36,368 nt of DNA from Candidatus Gastranaerophilales bacterium (GCA_944326125.1 CALVCR010000094.1:1-36368), one strand, 5' to 3'; shown: positions 1-8,463, counted from the first letter of the stretch. Translations and numbers: made by a program. Notes: generated from the sequence alone by a model not told the origin.

Positions 1-248
1 GCAACGAAGTCTGTTTCGCAGTTAACTTCAATCATAGCGCCTTTTTTATCGTCAACGAAAGAACCGATTCTTCCTTCTGCAGCAATTCTGCCCATTTTTT
101 TATCAGCTGAAGCCATACCTTTTTGGCGTAAGAGTTCCATAGCTTTTTCCATATCGCCATCAACTTCAACAAGAGCTTTTTTAGCATCCATCATACCTGC
201 GCCGGTTTTGTCGCGAAGCTCTTTTACCATAGTAGCTGTAATATTCAT
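1..248 (-). CDS. tsf: Elongation factor Ts, N-terminal part (cut by window edge)
   Basis: The reverse strand reads from an ATG at 248 into a protein starting [19 protein letters not shown] and leaves the window at base 1, so about 82 residues of roughly 200-300 are visible. The N-terminal UBA-like domain is clear ([17 protein letters not shown]), followed by the start of the core with the hallmark [11 protein letters not shown]-Ts is the guanine-nucleotide exchange factor for EF-Tu in the cytoplasm. A good Shine-Dalgarno (AAGGAGAAG) lies just upstream. It follows rpsB on the same strand with a 68-bp gap containing a hairpin, the classic rpsB-tsf operon. Confidence 0.96.
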   Translation of the reverse strand, partial: MNITATMVKELRDKTGAGMMDAKKALVEVDGDMEKAMELLRQKGMASADKKMGRIAAEGRIGSFVDDKKGAMIEVNCETDFV

Positions 249-268
249 TTATACTTCTCCTTATTTAG

Positions 269-288
269 AGGGGGCTAAAATGCCCCCT
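269..288 (-). terminator. Intercistronic rpsB-tsf hairpin
   Basis: A perfect 7-bp stem (AGGGGGC / GCCCCCT) with a 6-nt loop lies between rpsB and tsf. There is no U-run after it on the minus strand, so full termination is unlikely. It more probably acts as a partial attenuator, pause site or RNA stabiliser that sets the S2:EF-Ts ratio. That role is inferred from position only. Confidence 0.5.
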
Positions 289-316
289 TACATTAACCAG
301 TTTGGGATAAATTTCC

Positions 317-1078
317 CTATACAGTTGCAACTTCAACACCGGCATCGGCAGCTGTAACAGCTTCTACTTTGCCTTTAGTGTTAGCGTTGTTTTCTCTTAA
401 TTGTTTTCCTTCAAGAACTGCGTCTGCTAATTTTGAAGTAATTAATTTGATAGAACGGATAGCGTCATCATTACCAGGAATGATGTAGTTAATACCATCC
501 GGATTAGCATTTGTATCAGCTAAGCAGATAACAGGAATACCTAATTTGTTAGCTTCTGCAATAGCGATATCTTCTTTAGCCTGATCTACAACGAAGATAA
601 TATCAGGAAGTCCGCGCATTTCTTTAATACCGCCTAAAGTTTTGCTCAATTTAGCAACTTGTCTGTTAAGTTGAGCTTGTTCTTTTTTAGGTAATTTATC
701 AGCGTGGCCTGAAGAGATGAAGTCTTCAAGTTCTCTTAATTTATTAACTCTGCCTCTGATTGTTTCGAAGTTAGTAAGCATACCGCCTAACCATCTTCTG
801 TTAATATAGTAAGCACCTGAACGGTTAGCTTCTTCTGCAACAACTTCTGCAGCTTGTTTTTTAGTACCTACGAAAAGTACATTTCTTCCTTTAGCAGCAT
901 ATTCTCTTACAGCATTGTAAGCAGCATCTAAAAGATCTGAAGTTTTTCTCAAATCAAGAATATAGATACCGTTTCTTGCGCCGTAGATATACGGTTTCAT
1001 TTTTGGGTTCCAATGTTGTGTTTGGTGTCCGAAGTGAACGCCTGCTTCTAAAAGTTCGATAAGTGATGTTGTTGACAT
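317..1078 (-). CDS. rpsB: 30S ribosomal protein S2
   Basis: This 253-residue protein is normal length for S2, a small-subunit protein at the head/body junction that is needed for S1 binding. Family signatures are the N-terminal [12 protein letters not shown], the WNPKM segment, and the [12 protein letters not shown] and [10 protein letters not shown] motifs. The start ATG at 1078 has a clear GGAG Shine-Dalgarno. It is the first gene of an rpsB-tsf operon, with a sigma-70-type promoter and a leader of about 125 nt upstream. Confidence 0.98.
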   Translation of the reverse strand: MSTTSLIELLEAGVHFGHQTQHWNPKMKPYIYGARNGIYILDLRKTSDLLDAAYNAVREYAAKGRNVLFVGTKKQAAEVVAEEANRSGAYYINRRWLGGMLTNFETIRGRVNKLRELEDFISSGHADKLPKKEQAQLNRQVAKLSKTLGGIKEMRGLPDIIFVVDQAKEDIAIAEANKLGIPVICLADTNANPDGINYIIPGNDDAIRSIKLITSKLADAVLEGKQLRENNANTKGKVEAVTAADAGVEVATV

Positions 1079-1210
1079 CTTGTGTCTCCTTTTGTTTTAA
1101 CTGTGTTTTACTACGGGCTATACATTTCCATCTATAGTGATAGTAAAATTAAAAATAATAATGCTATTTACAGACTAGGGCTCTGCCTATCGAATTGCAT
1201 AACCAATAAA

Positions 1211-1239
1211 ATCTTAGTATAAACATGTTTTTCTATCAA
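1211..1239 (-). promoter_or_regulatory. Probable rpsB promoter with long leader
   Basis: On the minus strand, TTGATA (1234-1239), a 17-bp spacer and TAAGAT (1211-1216) form a reasonable sigma-70-type promoter. Transcription would start near 1204, leaving about 125 nt of untranslated leader before rpsB. Ribosomal protein S2 represses its own operon through its leader RNA in other bacteria; whether this one does is inference. Confidence 0.5.
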
Positions 1240-1288
1240 GCGGGGGGAGTCTTTAGTTATTTTTCGCTTAACATATGTTAACGTTTGT

Positions 1289-1317
1289 TTGTAAAAAATA
1301 TATGTCTATGATATTAT
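1289..1317 (+). promoter_or_regulatory. Probable promoter of the GH13-like gene
   Basis: TTGTAA (1289-1294), a 17-bp spacer and TATTAT (1312-1317) lie about 60 bp before the start codon at 1379. The gene has a strong AAGGAG site at 1368-1373. The 1079-1378 spacer between the divergent rpsB and GH13-like genes is accounted for by these two promoters and the rpsB leader; I see no gene in it. Confidence 0.5.
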
Positions 1318-1378
1318 CCTTATATACTTAATTTACATTCAACAATCACAATCAAAATTTACATATAAGGAGAAAATA

Positions 1379-3649
1379 ATGTTGGATTTTCTGTTTAAGA
1401 AGGAAGTAAGCAGTGCGGAAGTTTTGAACGATTTTTATTCAAAATTGAAAGAAATGTTTCCGTTTGAAACTATTTCTGATGAGAGAAAAGAATACTTAAA
1501 ATCAACTATGAATAAATTCGGATATCTTCCTTATCCGCAAATAAAAGCGCTGGAAGAATTATCAGATGCGGAAGTTCTTTTTGCTCTTGAATCAAAATGG
1601 GAAGCTAACGGAGTTTTTAAAGACGGAAAATTCGATTTTACCAAAGCAAGCGTTCTTGCAAGAAATAATGTTAAAGATTCTGGATGGCTTCAAAAAGAAG
1701 GTCATAATATAAAACTTATTAACCTTGCCGGATTAGGTAACGGAAACTCTTCATCTGATTGCGGAAAATTTATGGATTGGATGAGAGAACTCCTGATTCT
1801 TCCTACGGGAAATCTTGATAACGGAATATTTGGTACAACAATGTATCTTATACCTTTCCATCCTAGAGAATTCGGCTGTGCATATCTTCCGACAGCAAGC
1901 TGCGTAAGCCCTAATTTGGAAGATAAAAATATCTCTCAAAAAACAGGTATGAATGCGGATGAGCAGGTTAAAACATTTATTAAATTAACTCAGCTTGCCG
2001 GACACCCTGTTATATATGATATACTTCCGCAGACAGGAAGATTTTCTAAAATTGTACTTACAACTCCGGATTGTGCAAGATGGTTTGATATTAATGCGTT
2101 AATTGAAGAACTTGCTAAAAATGTTGATTCTGTTCTTGAAAAGTTAGCCGACAAGTATTCTAAAGATGATTTGGCTATTGTGAGCGGAATTTACAAAAAA
2201 TCTATAAAAGGTGAATCTTATGGAGATTTAACCGAACATTACAGGAATATTTTTAACGAAATAGATGAGCTTCTGGTTGATACAAAAATATTCTTATCAA
2301 ATTCAATGCTGGAAAAATCTATTCAGGACAGATTGCATAAAAAAGCTAAGATGATTATAGCTCAGGCTTCCGGAAATCATTCTAAAAAAATGTCTGAAAA
2401 CGACATTACAAATCAGAATGAAATCATTCAGGTTTTAATTAAAGAAGGAATGTGGCCGGCTCCCGGTGGTGCATGGTGCTCAGCAGGAGTTCCTGTGTTT
2501 GACAAAATGTCGGAAGGCGCAAGCTACCCTATGTTTAAACATTATAACTTTAAGGGTGAAGATGTTTCTAAATTTGCTAATCTGGATTGCCAGACACCTT
2601 ATTACTTTGTATGTTTAGAAAACGGTAAATACAATAATGATGTAATAAAATTCTTTATTGATTATATGAAGAATCTTCAGGAAGAATTTAATTTTGACGG
2701 ATTCAGAGTGGATCATATTGACCATATTGTGGATGAAGTTTCTGAAAAAGACGGTGTGCCTATTAGTTATAGAGCACCTAGAAAAGTACTCGGAATGCTT
2801 AATGCCGCAATGAAAGAAAAGATTCCGTATTTTGCATCATTGGCTGAATATATGCTCTGGGATAATTACTACAAAGAATATCATCAGGATATGGGATTTG
2901 ATCTTTTGTGGGGTAATGATATTGTTTCACAAAGCTACAAGACCCCTGAGGATATTGCGGATGATAATTTGAGGTTAGCAAATTACAATTCTGAGTCCAA
3001 AAAATCAACTCCGCTTTCAATTCTTAAAACTTATAATAACCAGGATGGCGAGTTTGAAGCAATTGACAGATATCCTGCTCAATTGGGCAAAGAGGGAGCT
3101 CTGTTTAAGTGGTTTAAATACAAATTCCTTCCGGGCGGAAGAAATGCTCAGCGTCCTGTAATGTATATTGATGGTGATGAATCATTTACCAAAGGCGGTA
3201 TTGAAGCGGCTATAGGTAATGAAGTTTCTATGGCACGTGAAAAAGATTACGATTTCTTCTCTAAATTTGATGCAATTGATAGATTTGTCAAAAATAATTC
3301 TGTTATCACAGATGGAGAAGCACATATTATCAGACAGGATGATGACGGGTTTGTAGTTTGGCAGATACAAAAAGAAGGATTAAAAAATTCTATTCTTGTT
3401 GTTGCAAATAACAATTCACCGACTGAAAAATTCCTTGTTGAAGAAAACGGAAATTCTTGGACTGAAGTAAGAGAAGGTCACGAAGTCTTTGATAAAACAA
3501 TTGAACTTTCTTGCGACTATTCAATAGTTTCAGAATTCAGGTTTGATGGTACTGATTACATTGAAGAAAAATTTGTAGCTGCAACGAATTCATTATCTTT
3601 CGGAAAGATAATGCCTGCAGAGTTTAAGTTTTTCACTGTAATCAAATAG
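1379..3649 (+). CDS. GH13-like (alpha-amylase superfamily) protein
   Basis: This 756-residue protein has no signal peptide and is presumably cytoplasmic. A TIM-barrel glycoside hydrolase signature is visible. FDGFRVDHIDH contains the candidate nucleophile D445. SLAEYMLWDN supplies a candidate acid/base E490, and YNNQDGEF a candidate third acid D556. The order and spacing fit GH13 regions II, III and IV. An earlier GHPVIYDILPQTGRFS resembles region I, with a shifted His/Asn. The C-terminal 100 residues look like a beta-sandwich. The N-terminal 150 residues are unrecognised. Overall similarity to well-known amylases is low, so the substrate (alpha-glucan, maltodextrin or other) cannot be named. 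It stands alone, divergent from rpsB. Confidence 0.7.
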   Translation: MLDFLFKKEVSSAEVLNDFYSKLKEMFPFETISDERKEYLKSTMNKFGYLPYPQIKALEELSDAEVLFALESKWEANGVFKDGKFDFTKASVLARNNVKDSGWLQKEGHNIKLINLAGLGNGNSSSDCGKFMDWMRELLILPTGNLDNGIFGTTMYLIPFHPREFGCAYLPTASCVSPNLEDKNISQKTGMNADEQVKTFIKLTQLAGHPVIYDILPQTGRFSKIVLTTPDCARWFDINALIEELAKNVDSVLEKLADKYSKDDLAIVSGIYKKSIKGESYGDLTEHYRNIFNEIDELLVDTKIFLSNSMLEKSIQDRLHKKAKMIIAQASGNHSKKMSENDITNQNEIIQVLIKEGMWPAPGGAWCSAGVPVFDKMSEGASYPMFKHYNFKGEDVSKFANLDCQTPYYFVCLENGKYNNDVIKFFIDYMKNLQEEFNFDGFRVDHIDHIVDEVSEKDGVPISYRAPRKVLGMLNAAMKEKIPYFASLAEYMLWDNYYKEYHQDMGFDLLWGNDIVSQSYKTPEDIADDNLRLANYNSESKKSTPLSILKTYNNQDGEFEAIDRYPAQLGKEGALFKWFKYKFLPGGRNAQRPVMYIDGDESFTKGGIEAAIGNEVSMAREKDYDFFSKFDAIDRFVKNNSVITDGEAHIIRQDDDGFVVWQIQKEGLKNSILVVANNNSPTEKFLVEENGNSWTEVREGHEVFDKTIELSCDYSIVSEFRFDGTDYIEEKFVAATNSLSFGKIMPAEFKFFTVIK

Positions 3650-3754
3650 TATTTAAAACGGGTAATATGAATCTGAACAAAAATTCATAGCCCCATAGGA
3701 GTATATAGTTACAAAAATGATTAAGTAAACTACGATTAAGTAATAATGGGATAC

Positions 3755-3779
3755 GCCGGAACGCAAGTTCCGGCTTTTT
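3755..3779 (+). terminator. Rho-independent terminator after the GH13-like gene
   Basis: An 8-bp stem GCCGGAAC / GTTCCGGC with a GCAA tetraloop is followed by TTTTTATTTT. It lies 105 bp beyond the stop codon of the preceding gene and has no open reading frame in between. Confidence 0.85.
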
Positions 3780-3809
3780 ATTTTAATTATGTTTTTTTTT
3801 ATTTTAATT

Positions 3810-3857
3810 GTACTTTTCTTTTTTCTTTTTTGCGAAGAAAAGAAAAAAGAAAAGTAC
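3810..3857. repeat. 20-bp perfect inverted repeat
   Basis: GTACTTTTCTTTTTTCTTTT at 3810-3829 is exactly complementary to 3838-3857, with an 8-nt loop TTGCGAAG. One strand of the stem is pure pyrimidine apart from the terminal GTAC, which makes it a homopurine/homopyrimidine stem. It marks the left end of the palindrome-rich spacer. Confidence 0.9.
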
Positions 3858-4142
3858 GAAAAGAAAAAAGAAACCCGCATTGTCTTCAATGCCCTGCGGG
3901 CATAAAAAGTGTTGTGCTTCGCACAATCTCTTACGCTCGCTATTGTGCCTTACAGTCACACGCTCGCGATTTATATTGTTACTTTCTGTATAAATTTTAT
4001 AGGCCGACCTTTACGAAGCGAACAATCAATGTTAGCGAAACAACAACAAAGCGGGTGTTGTTTGAGCGATAGCGAGTTCACCCGTTCAGGTTGAGCTTTA
4101 CAATTGATTAGTGAGCGCAGTTCAGGTCGGGAGTTTCTTTGC

Positions 4143-4174
4143 GCCGCGTTTCTTTGCGGTCAAAGAAATGCGGC
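4143..4174. repeat. 14-bp hairpin at right side of the spacer
   Basis: GCCGCGTTTCTTTG (4143-4156) pairs with 4161-4174 around the loop CGGT, with a single G.U wobble. The TTTCTTTGCG core is repeated just upstream at about 4133-4142 and resembles the T/C-rich-then-GCG design of the left-end hairpin. Confidence 0.75.
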
Positions 4175-4234
4175 TATATTATTTTATCAAAAAGTGCGGG
4201 GTACGGGGCGGCATCAGCCCCGAAAAATAAATAT

Positions 4235-5902
4235 TTACCCTTGCTCAATCCAGCTGCGGATTTTTTCGCCGGCTTCTGACTCATCAACGCCTTCGAATTC
4301 GCGCTTAAGTTCTCTTAAAGCTTCTCTTATTTCTGCACCGGATGATTTAAGAACAGGTCTGTTCTGCTGTTCAAGCAGTCCCTGTTGAAGCTGTGACTGC
4401 TTAGCAATTAAATCAGCCGCATTCAGACTCAAATCTTTTAACTGTTTTTCCTGAGCTTCATTTTGTTCTCTCAGCCTTATCATTTCTTCTTCCTGAGCAG
4501 CTTTTGCGGCATTAATTTTCTGGGTTAAGATTCTGTGTCCGAAGAACAAACCGCCGGCAAGTAGAGCTATTGCAAGCCACCAAGGATTACCGTGTTCAGC
4601 TTTAATAGGAGCTTTAACATTTTTATCAGCAGCCATAAACGGATCAAGAGAATCCGCAAATGCAATTGTTACATTATCAGGATCAGCCTTAGGGCTGGCT
4701 GCGTGCGCTACAAGTTCTTTTAATTCTTCAAGTGTTAACTCAACAGGAAGTGCATCTTTTTCCAAAGTTACGGCAATAGAAATTTCTTCCAGAACTCCAG
4801 GTGACATATATTCATTAGTTTGAACCTTAGTTACACCGTATTGGGTTTCTTTTGCAGTTCTTGAATAACTTCTGTTCTGAGTAGAATCAGAGCTGCCGGC
4901 AGGCAAGCCGTTTGGAAGATAAACACTAACCGCATTAGTATTTTTATTAACATCCTGAGTCTGATCGCCCAAGCCTTCTGCAAAAGTCTGCTCGTTGACA
5001 GCAGTTTTTCTTGTCGGGTCATATTCTATAGTAAATTTCTCTACAGGAGCCTGCTTCAGGAAAGTACTTACTGTTGCAACATATTTTCCTGCACCGATAA
5101 GTCTATTCAACTGCGCCTGAACTTTTTCCTGCATATATTTATCATTTTCCTGAATACGTTGAAGCATTTCAGATTGTGCATCTATAAGACTGCTATATAC
5201 ATGTCCGTTTGTATCAGTAATTGAAATATTTTCTGATGTTAATCCGGAAACACTGCCTAAAAGCAAATTAGAAACAGCTTTTATTGTTCCCATATTAAGA
5301 GTCTGACCGACAGCAACAGTTAATTGAACCGTTGCGGTAACAGGTTTTTGCATAGAAGAAAACATTGTTTGCTCAGGTATGGAAATAAATACTGACGCGT
5401 TTTCTATGCCGTCAATTCTTTTAATTAATCTTGCAAGCTCTCCATTCATTGCTCTTACAAGTCTTATCCTCTTATCTTCTTTTGTAGAAGTAAAATCACC
5501 TTTATCAAAAACTTCCAGACCTACATTCTGGTCATACAAACCGCTCTCTACTATAACCATAATAGCGCGGTCTCTCTGCTCGGTTGTACATTTTTTCATT
5601 CCCGGAGTGCAGTCGCCTTTTTTGAGCCTCAAAACTGATTTTGTACCGTCAACCGCACGGGATGCAACAATATTATTTCTTGCAAGCAAAGCCTGTATTT
5701 CAAGAGCTTTCCCCATATTATCAGTTGTAAGGAGATCAACATCTTCTTTCAAAGGTTCATTGCTTACGTCAATCTCGCCGCTCTTTGAGCCGGAATTGGC
5801 AGCTATTGCACCGCATATAATAAAAATAAGCAAGAGAAGAACAATGCCGCCGCCTACGGCTGCTAAAAGAACTTTATTTTCCAATAACTTTTTAAAATCC
5901 AT
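4235..5902 (-). CDS. fliF: Flagellar MS-ring protein FliF
   Basis: This 555-residue protein matches the usual FliF length. A first membrane helix lies at about 11-31. Periplasmic ring-building motifs of the YscJ/FliF family follow, with LARLIKRIDGIENASVFISI and the VSNLLLGSVSGLTSENISI segment. A second helix lies at 441-458 (WLAIALLAGGLFFG). The cytoplasmic tail is charged and ends GEKIRSWIEQG, the usual FliG-binding C-terminal signature. FliF forms the inner-membrane ring that carries the rotor and export gate. C98 and C105 sit in a periplasmic loop and could form a disulfide, which is unusual. It follows fliE by 53 bp on the same strand. Confidence 0.93.
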   Translation of the reverse strand: MDFKKLLENKVLLAAVGGGIVLLLLIFIICGAIAANSGSKSGEIDVSNEPLKEDVDLLTTDNMGKALEIQALLARNNIVASRAVDGTKSVLRLKKGDCTPGMKKCTTEQRDRAIMVIVESGLYDQNVGLEVFDKGDFTSTKEDKRIRLVRAMNGELARLIKRIDGIENASVFISIPEQTMFSSMQKPVTATVQLTVAVGQTLNMGTIKAVSNLLLGSVSGLTSENISITDTNGHVYSSLIDAQSEMLQRIQENDKYMQEKVQAQLNRLIGAGKYVATVSTFLKQAPVEKFTIEYDPTRKTAVNEQTFAEGLGDQTQDVNKNTNAVSVYLPNGLPAGSSDSTQNRSYSRTAKETQYGVTKVQTNEYMSPGVLEEISIAVTLEKDALPVELTLEELKELVAHAASPKADPDNVTIAFADSLDPFMAADKNVKAPIKAEHGNPWWLAIALLAGGLFFGHRILTQKINAAKAAQEEEMIRLREQNEAQEKQLKDLSLNAADLIAKQSQLQQGLLEQQNRPVLKSSGAEIREALRELKREFEGVDESEAGEKIRSWIEQG

Positions 5903-5955
5903 ATATCCTTCCCTATATAATTAAATTATACACATACTTATTAATTATGAGAATA

Positions 5956-6297
5956 CTAAATCTGTAATTGCATAATTTTATCATACGCTTGGATGACTTT
6001 TCCGACTACGGTTGTTGCTACCGTAACACTGAGCTCCGCTTTTGCCATTGCGGTCATAACGTCGTGGACATCAACATTTTCAGAGCCCATCATAGCATCT
6101 TTTAACAAGTTATCAGGTGCTTCTATCTGCGCATTTAAATTTTCTGCCAGTCCGGACATCACACTTGAAAAATCTGCAGTAGACGGCTCTTCAACACGGC
6201 TCATTCTTGCAGACGGAATATCATACCCCCAGGAATCAAGCTTGGAGTGCTGTATTCTCGCTTCTAAATCATATCTTGGAACAAATCCGTTAAACAT
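5956..6297 (-). CDS. fliE: Flagellar hook-basal body protein FliE
   Basis: This 113-residue protein has the classic FliE C-terminal half: DNLLKDAMMGSENVDVHDVM, then AMAKAELSVTVATTVVGKVI and the terminal QAYDKIMQLQI. FliE joins the MS ring to the proximal rod and is the first substrate of the flagellar export gate. The N-terminal 50 residues are variable, as usual. The start ATG at 6297 is preceded by AAAGGCGGTG. It heads a fliE-fliF operon; no flgB/flgC precede it here, so the usual flgBC-fliEF order is broken. Confidence 0.92.
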   Translation of the reverse strand: MFNGFVPRYDLEARIQHSKLDSWGYDIPSARMSRVEEPSTADFSSVMSGLAENLNAQIEAPDNLLKDAMMGSENVDVHDVMTAMAKAELSVTVATTVVGKVIQAYDKIMQLQI

Positions 6298-6319
6298 TTT
6301 TTCACCGCCTTTACTCTTT

Positions 6320-6346
6320 TTATCGGTTAAATAGAAGTATTTTTTA
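6320..6346 (-). promoter_or_regulatory. Sigma-28-type promoter for fliEF
   Basis: On the minus strand, TAAAAAAT (6339-6346), an 11-nt spacer and ACCGATAA (6320-6327) match the FliA/SigD consensus TAAAGTTT-N11-GCCGATAA closely, including the exact spacer. The -10 element ends 22 bp before the fliE start, leaving room for the Shine-Dalgarno. The match is by eye; sigma-28 control of fliEF is inference. Confidence 0.6.
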
Positions 6347-6395
6347 GGATTTTTCTAAAAAATCATCTGTTTGTACTAGCTTTTTTAATGATTTC

Positions 6396-6425
6396 TAAAG
6401 TTTTGTCAAAGTTTTACCGTGATAA
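6396..6425 (+). promoter_or_regulatory. Weaker sigma-28-like promoter before the CHASE2-GGDEF unit
   Basis: TAAAGTTT (6396-6403) is an exact match to the extended sigma-28 -35 element. About 12 nt later comes ACCGTGATAA (6416-6425), which resembles GCCGATAA with two extra bases. It points toward the small ORF at 6456 and the cyclase gene, divergent from the fliE promoter. The imperfect -10 lowers confidence. Confidence 0.35.
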
Positions 6426-6455
6426 TTATTGTTATCTTTATAAGGAATTGTAACT

Positions 6456-6623
6456 GTGAATTTACATGAAGAATGTTTGCTGAAATATTTATTGAATACT
6501 ACCGGATTATTCAAATCAACAGAACTCTTGAAGCTTAATAACAGCCTTATTGAAAAAGGTTTGCTCAGTTCTGCAATCCTTGCAAAAAACGGAAAAATTA
6601 ACTATACTGCTAATAGAATATAG
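6456..6623 (+). CDS. Small protein, 55 aa, unknown function
   Basis: A GTG-started ORF (MNLHEECLLKYLLNTTGLFK... ending YTANRI) is preceded by AAGGA with 9-nt spacing. It stops 16 bp before the TTG start of the CHASE2-GGDEF gene in the same direction, so it would be co-transcribed. The sequence is Leu/Asn-rich and predicted helical, without a transmembrane segment. I recognise no family; a short helix-turn-helix-like or adaptor peptide is possible. The alternative is that this is only leader sequence of the cyclase gene. Confidence 0.45.
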   Translation: MNLHEECLLKYLLNTTGLFKSTELLKLNNSLIEKGLLSSAILAKNGKINYTANRI

Positions 6624-6639
6624 TGTTGGGAGAGATGTT

Positions 6640-8463
6640 TTGAAAAAGTTTATACAAACCAAATGGTTCACATATGCAACCTATTTGCTTCTTGTTTTGG
6701 CGGTTTTACTTGTAGGATTTGTCCTTTTACAGAATAATAAAACCCTTAATAATGTTATAACTTCATTCTTTGAAGTTGCAGAAAACAGGTCTTTTGACTA
6801 CAGACAAACTTTAAGAGTAATGCATAAACATCCCCTTCCGAATGAAGATATAGTCGTTCTTGCAATAGATGATGCAAGCCTCGAAATGCTATGGGATAAA
6901 TACGGAGAATGGCCTATTCCGCGTAATGTATACGCAGATATTATTAACTATCTGGAAAAAGATCACCCGAAAGCCATTATTTTCGATCTTATGTTTATAA
7001 AGTCTCTAAAAGCTACGGCTAACGCCGATAAAATTCTTACAGAGACAATGAATAAATATGATAATATTTATACTTCAATGAATTTAGATAATCAGCCGGC
7101 TGATTTAAGAAAACCGGCAGAACTTCCGCAAAGACTTTCAGTTAACCTTGATAACCAATCCGATATTGATATTTCAAAAAAATACGGATTCTCAAATTGC
7201 CGTCCTATTTTAAATGAATTAATCAATGGCAAAGTATATGTCGGAATGACCAACGTTATGAGAAGCAGCGACGGAATTATAAGAAAAGTTGCTCCTGTCC
7301 TTGAATATAAAGGTAAATATTATCCTTATTTAACCTTCCTTGCCGGGGGTAACGTAGTTAACCAAACTCCGCAAAATTCATATATTTTAGATAAAACATC
7401 AACTCTTAAAGGCTCTAATGTAAGTATTCCTCTTACCAACGAAGGAGATGCTATCCTTAACTGGTACGGTCAAAGCGGAACCCATACAAATTATCCGATG
7501 TACAAAGTTGTCAATTCAATGGAGGGGAAAGATATTTCTTCTTTCAACTTTAAGGATAAAATAATAATTATAGGAACGACCGCAATGAGCCTTCATGATA
7601 CAAAAAGTGTTCCTGTTCAGGAAGGTGTTTATCCGGGTGTGGAAGTTCATGCAACCTTCTTAAATAACATTATTGATAACAATTTTATTCAACAAACCAG
7701 CCCTTTTGTTAATATCTTGATAATAGCCGGAGTTGTTGCGATTGTAGGATTTATTGTAATGCTCTCCGAATCCACCATTTTTGCGGTCCTGTCTACAATC
7801 CTCTTTGGAATTGCATATTTATTTATCGGTTATTACTTGATGGAATTAATAAACTTATGGATTCCTGTTGTACTTCCAATAATCTCAATTGTTCTTGCTT
7901 TTGCACTTTCTTATCTGGCTAAATACCTTATCAAATCACGCGATTTTGAATACCAGTATAAACTTGCAACTATAGATGGGCTGACCGAGTTATACAATCA
8001 CAGATATTTTCAGGATACTTTAAGAAAACAAATAGATCTTTCTCAAAGATACGGGCAGCCGTTCTCTTTAATAATCGTTGATATTGATTTCTTTAAAAAA
8101 TTTAATGATACCTACGGACACCAGGCCGGCGATGCTGTTTTAAGGCAAGTAGCTCAAACCCTTAAAAAGAATTCCCGTACAACTGATTATGTATGCAGGT
8201 ACGGCGGCGAAGAAATGAGCATTATTCTACCAAATACAACTGCAGAAGAAGTTCTTAATAACGCTAACAGAATTCTGCACGCAGTTGCAGAAAGACCATT
8301 TCAGCTTAATGCTACAGAAACAGGTCATGTAACTATCAGTGTAGGAGTAGCAACTTTCCCTGATAATGCTAAAACAGCACAAGAATTAATAGAATATGCG
8401 GACAAAGGTCTATATTACGCTAAAGAACACGGCAGAAACCAGGTCGGATACTACAAAGGATAG
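6640..8463 (+). CDS. CHASE2-GGDEF diguanylate cyclase
   Basis: A membrane-anchored c-di-GMP synthase of about 607 residues. An N-terminal helix at roughly 9-30 precedes an extracytoplasmic CHASE2 sensor (IVVLAIDDASL, then WPIPRNVYADII and AIIFDLMF). About three helices follow, then a cytoplasmic GGDEF domain. The active-site loop is GGEEM (residues 522-526), with the usual final F replaced by M. The inhibitory I-site RTTD (513-516) sits exactly five residues upstream, so product inhibition is expected. I chose TTG at 6640 over a TTG at 6550 because GGGAGAG lies 6 nt before it and the membrane helix follows directly. It lies divergent from fliEF, which fits motility control. Confidence 0.9.
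   Translation: MKKFIQTKWFTYATYLLLVLAVLLVGFVLLQNNKTLNNVITSFFEVAENRSFDYRQTLRVMHKHPLPNEDIVVLAIDDASLEMLWDKYGEWPIPRNVYADIINYLEKDHPKAIIFDLMFIKSLKATANADKILTETMNKYDNIYTSMNLDNQPADLRKPAELPQRLSVNLDNQSDIDISKKYGFSNCRPILNELINGKVYVGMTNVMRSSDGIIRKVAPVLEYKGKYYPYLTFLAGGNVVNQTPQNSYILDKTSTLKGSNVSIPLTNEGDAILNWYGQSGTHTNYPMYKVVNSMEGKDISSFNFKDKIIIIGTTAMSLHDTKSVPVQEGVYPGVEVHATFLNNIIDNNFIQQTSPFVNILIIAGVVAIVGFIVMLSESTIFAVLSTILFGIAYLFIGYYLMELINLWIPVVLPIISIVLAFALSYLAKYLIKSRDFEYQYKLATIDGLTELYNHRYFQDTLRKQIDLSQRYGQPFSLIIVDIDFFKKFNDTYGHQAGDAVLRQVAQTLKKNSRTTDYVCRYGGEEMSIILPNTTAEEVLNNANRILHAVAERPFQLNATETGHVTISVGVATFPDNAKTAQELIEYADKGLYYAKEHGRNQVGYYKG

Larger units (their letters stand above)
3797..4230. repeat. Palindrome-rich non-coding spacer
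   Basis: This block lies between two convergent genes and contains no credible coding sequence. It is built from hairpins. A 20-bp perfect inverted repeat (3810-3829 / 3838-3857) is followed by nested stems at 3874-3900. TTGTGC/GCACAA (3912-3926) competes with GCACAAT/ATTGTGC (3921-3948). CGGGTG/CACCCG spans 4052-4084. A 14-bp stem with one G.U pair lies at 4143-4174, and CGGGGC/GCCCCG at 4204-4222. The words TTTCTTTGCG and GCGA/TCGC recur, and the GC content rises above its surroundings. It resembles an intergenic repeat element (REP/MITE-like); its family is unknown to me. Confidence 0.55.

Noticed and set aside
3560..3630. LSFGK near the C-terminus of the GH13-like protein as a tag
   Set aside because: It matches the loose pattern but sits at the C-terminal end inside a predicted beta strand, so it shows how easily the motif arises by chance.
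3810..4174. Possible CRISPR array or retron-like ncRNA
   Set aside because: No regularly spaced direct repeats, and no cas or reverse transcriptase gene nearby.
3746..4388. Several overlapping short ORFs in the GH13-fliF spacer
   Set aside because: They are read-throughs of homopolymer-rich hairpins with low-complexity FFFF/KKRK translations, no ribosome sites and mutually overlapping frames.
5379..6334. Antisense ORFs opposite fliF and fliE
   Set aside because: They are shadows of the real genes, without ribosome sites or recognisable domains.
6550..6639. Longer N-terminus for the CHASE2-GGDEF protein (TTG at 6550)
   Set aside because: No ribosome site there and it overlaps a better small ORF; TTG at 6640 has GGGAGAG at ideal spacing and is directly followed by the membrane helix.
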